The position numbers and the translations under genes are program-made. From contig NZ_VAHM01000006.1 in assembly GCF_005796185.1 (NCBI RefSeq), forward strand, positions 171,939-235,938: 64,000 nt of DNA. Direction: 5' to 3'. The DNA comes from Pseudarthrobacter sp. NamB4 (lineage in GTDB: Bacteria > Actinomycetota > Actinomycetes > Actinomycetales > Micrococcaceae). The number at the start of each line of letters is the position of its first letter. The stretch's first letter is position 1. This document shows positions 63,725-64,000 of this stretch, in pieces. Under the pieces are notes generated by a model. It did no database searches. It was not told the origin of the DNA and saw nothing but the letters and a program-made list of their open reading frames with translations.

Positions 63725-63899
63725 CCCTTCTGGCTTTAAGGCTCCGCGCTCAAGTCCGTGAGCGGCGGGCCTGGCAGGGCCAGCATTGTCTGTGCTGCAG
63801 CACACAAAGGTGAAGCACGACGGCGGAGGCCGGGTCGGGTGCCTCCGTCACCGCTTCCGCCCCGGGATTCCGGGGATTTTGCCCTGTCCGGAAGGGGGT

Positions 63900-63928
63900 T
63901 TGCGATGAGGCGTGTGGGGGTGTATTGT
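63900..63928 (+). promoter_or_regulatory. Strong sigma-70 type promoter at the window edge
   Basis: TTGCGA (63900-63905) and TATTGT (63923-63928) are spaced by exactly 17 bases. The last 72 bases after it contain no frame and a GC-rich leader-like sequence (GTCGCCGCGGGGAGACAGCG), so the target lies beyond the window; a stable RNA operon is possible. The rest of the 63725-63899 stretch shows nothing I can support. Confidence 0.6.
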
Positions 63929-64000
63929 TTTCTAAGTCGCCGCGGGGAGACAGCGAAGAGCTGGTAGCCGCGGGCGGCCAAACCCCAAAAAACGAACCAT

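Overview
The window looks like chromosomal DNA of a high-GC Gram-positive actinobacterium of the Micrococcaceae, most like Arthrobacter or Pseudarthrobacter. This rests on the very GC-rich third codon positions, frequent GTG starts, DUF222-HNH protein, LysE/Lrp pairs, PTS enzyme I next to a mannitol IICBA transporter, and a cysteine-free rpmB-rpmG-rpsN cluster. I see no tRNA or rRNA gene, CRISPR array, complete insertion sequence or prophage. The assignment is my recognition of gene families, not a database result.

Layout. 1-12 kb: end of an oligopeptide-type ABC binding protein, a Gfo/Idh oxidoreductase, alanine dehydrogenase with a divergent PucR regulator, an orphan excisionase/antitoxin-like HTH protein, an alpha/beta hydrolase, and the mannitol module (ptsI divergent from a TetR regulator, then mtlA and mtlD). 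12-16 kb: first iron-siderophore ABC importer (binding protein, two permeases, ATPase) behind a DtxR-type box. 16-31 kb: metabolic and regulatory genes including a sugar porter, RraA-like protein, malic enzyme, LysE/Lrp, GluQ, a degenerate HD-domain protein, a GNAT-AAA ATPase fusion and gamma-glutamyltransferase. 31-36 kb: an asparagine/aspartate operon (GntR regulator, asparaginase, aspartase, permease). 36-47.7 kb: mixed genes including a terpenoid-cyclase-fold protein, a UDG-fold protein, DUF222-HNH, a GIY-YIG-like protein, sulfite-oxidase-like enzyme and a large acyl-CoA dehydrogenase.

47.9-54.8 kb is the most unusual part. A Wadjet (JetABC, MksFEB-like) anti-plasmid operon is intact for the kleisin, accessory and SMC-like subunits, but no jetD nuclease follows. 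In its place is about 1.1 kb of poorly coding DNA with two unrecognised small ORFs and the truncated start of an FBP-domain gene, which suggests a deletion or rearrangement.

54.9-60 kb: second iron-siderophore importer (binding protein, two FecCD permeases, ATPase) with a siderophore-interacting flavoprotein reductase, behind another DtxR-type box. 60-64 kb: two SGNH hydrolase paralogues flanking YciI and MarR genes, the ribosomal protein cluster, and at the window edge a strong promoter whose target lies outside.

A recurrent non-coding pattern ties the window together: short tandem repeats with an exact 32-base period and a conserved GACGCTCTCTCAC core lie downstream of stop codons at five places, always in the sense direction of the gene just ended. 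A different 18-base-period repeat sits in the same position after the YchJ-like gene.
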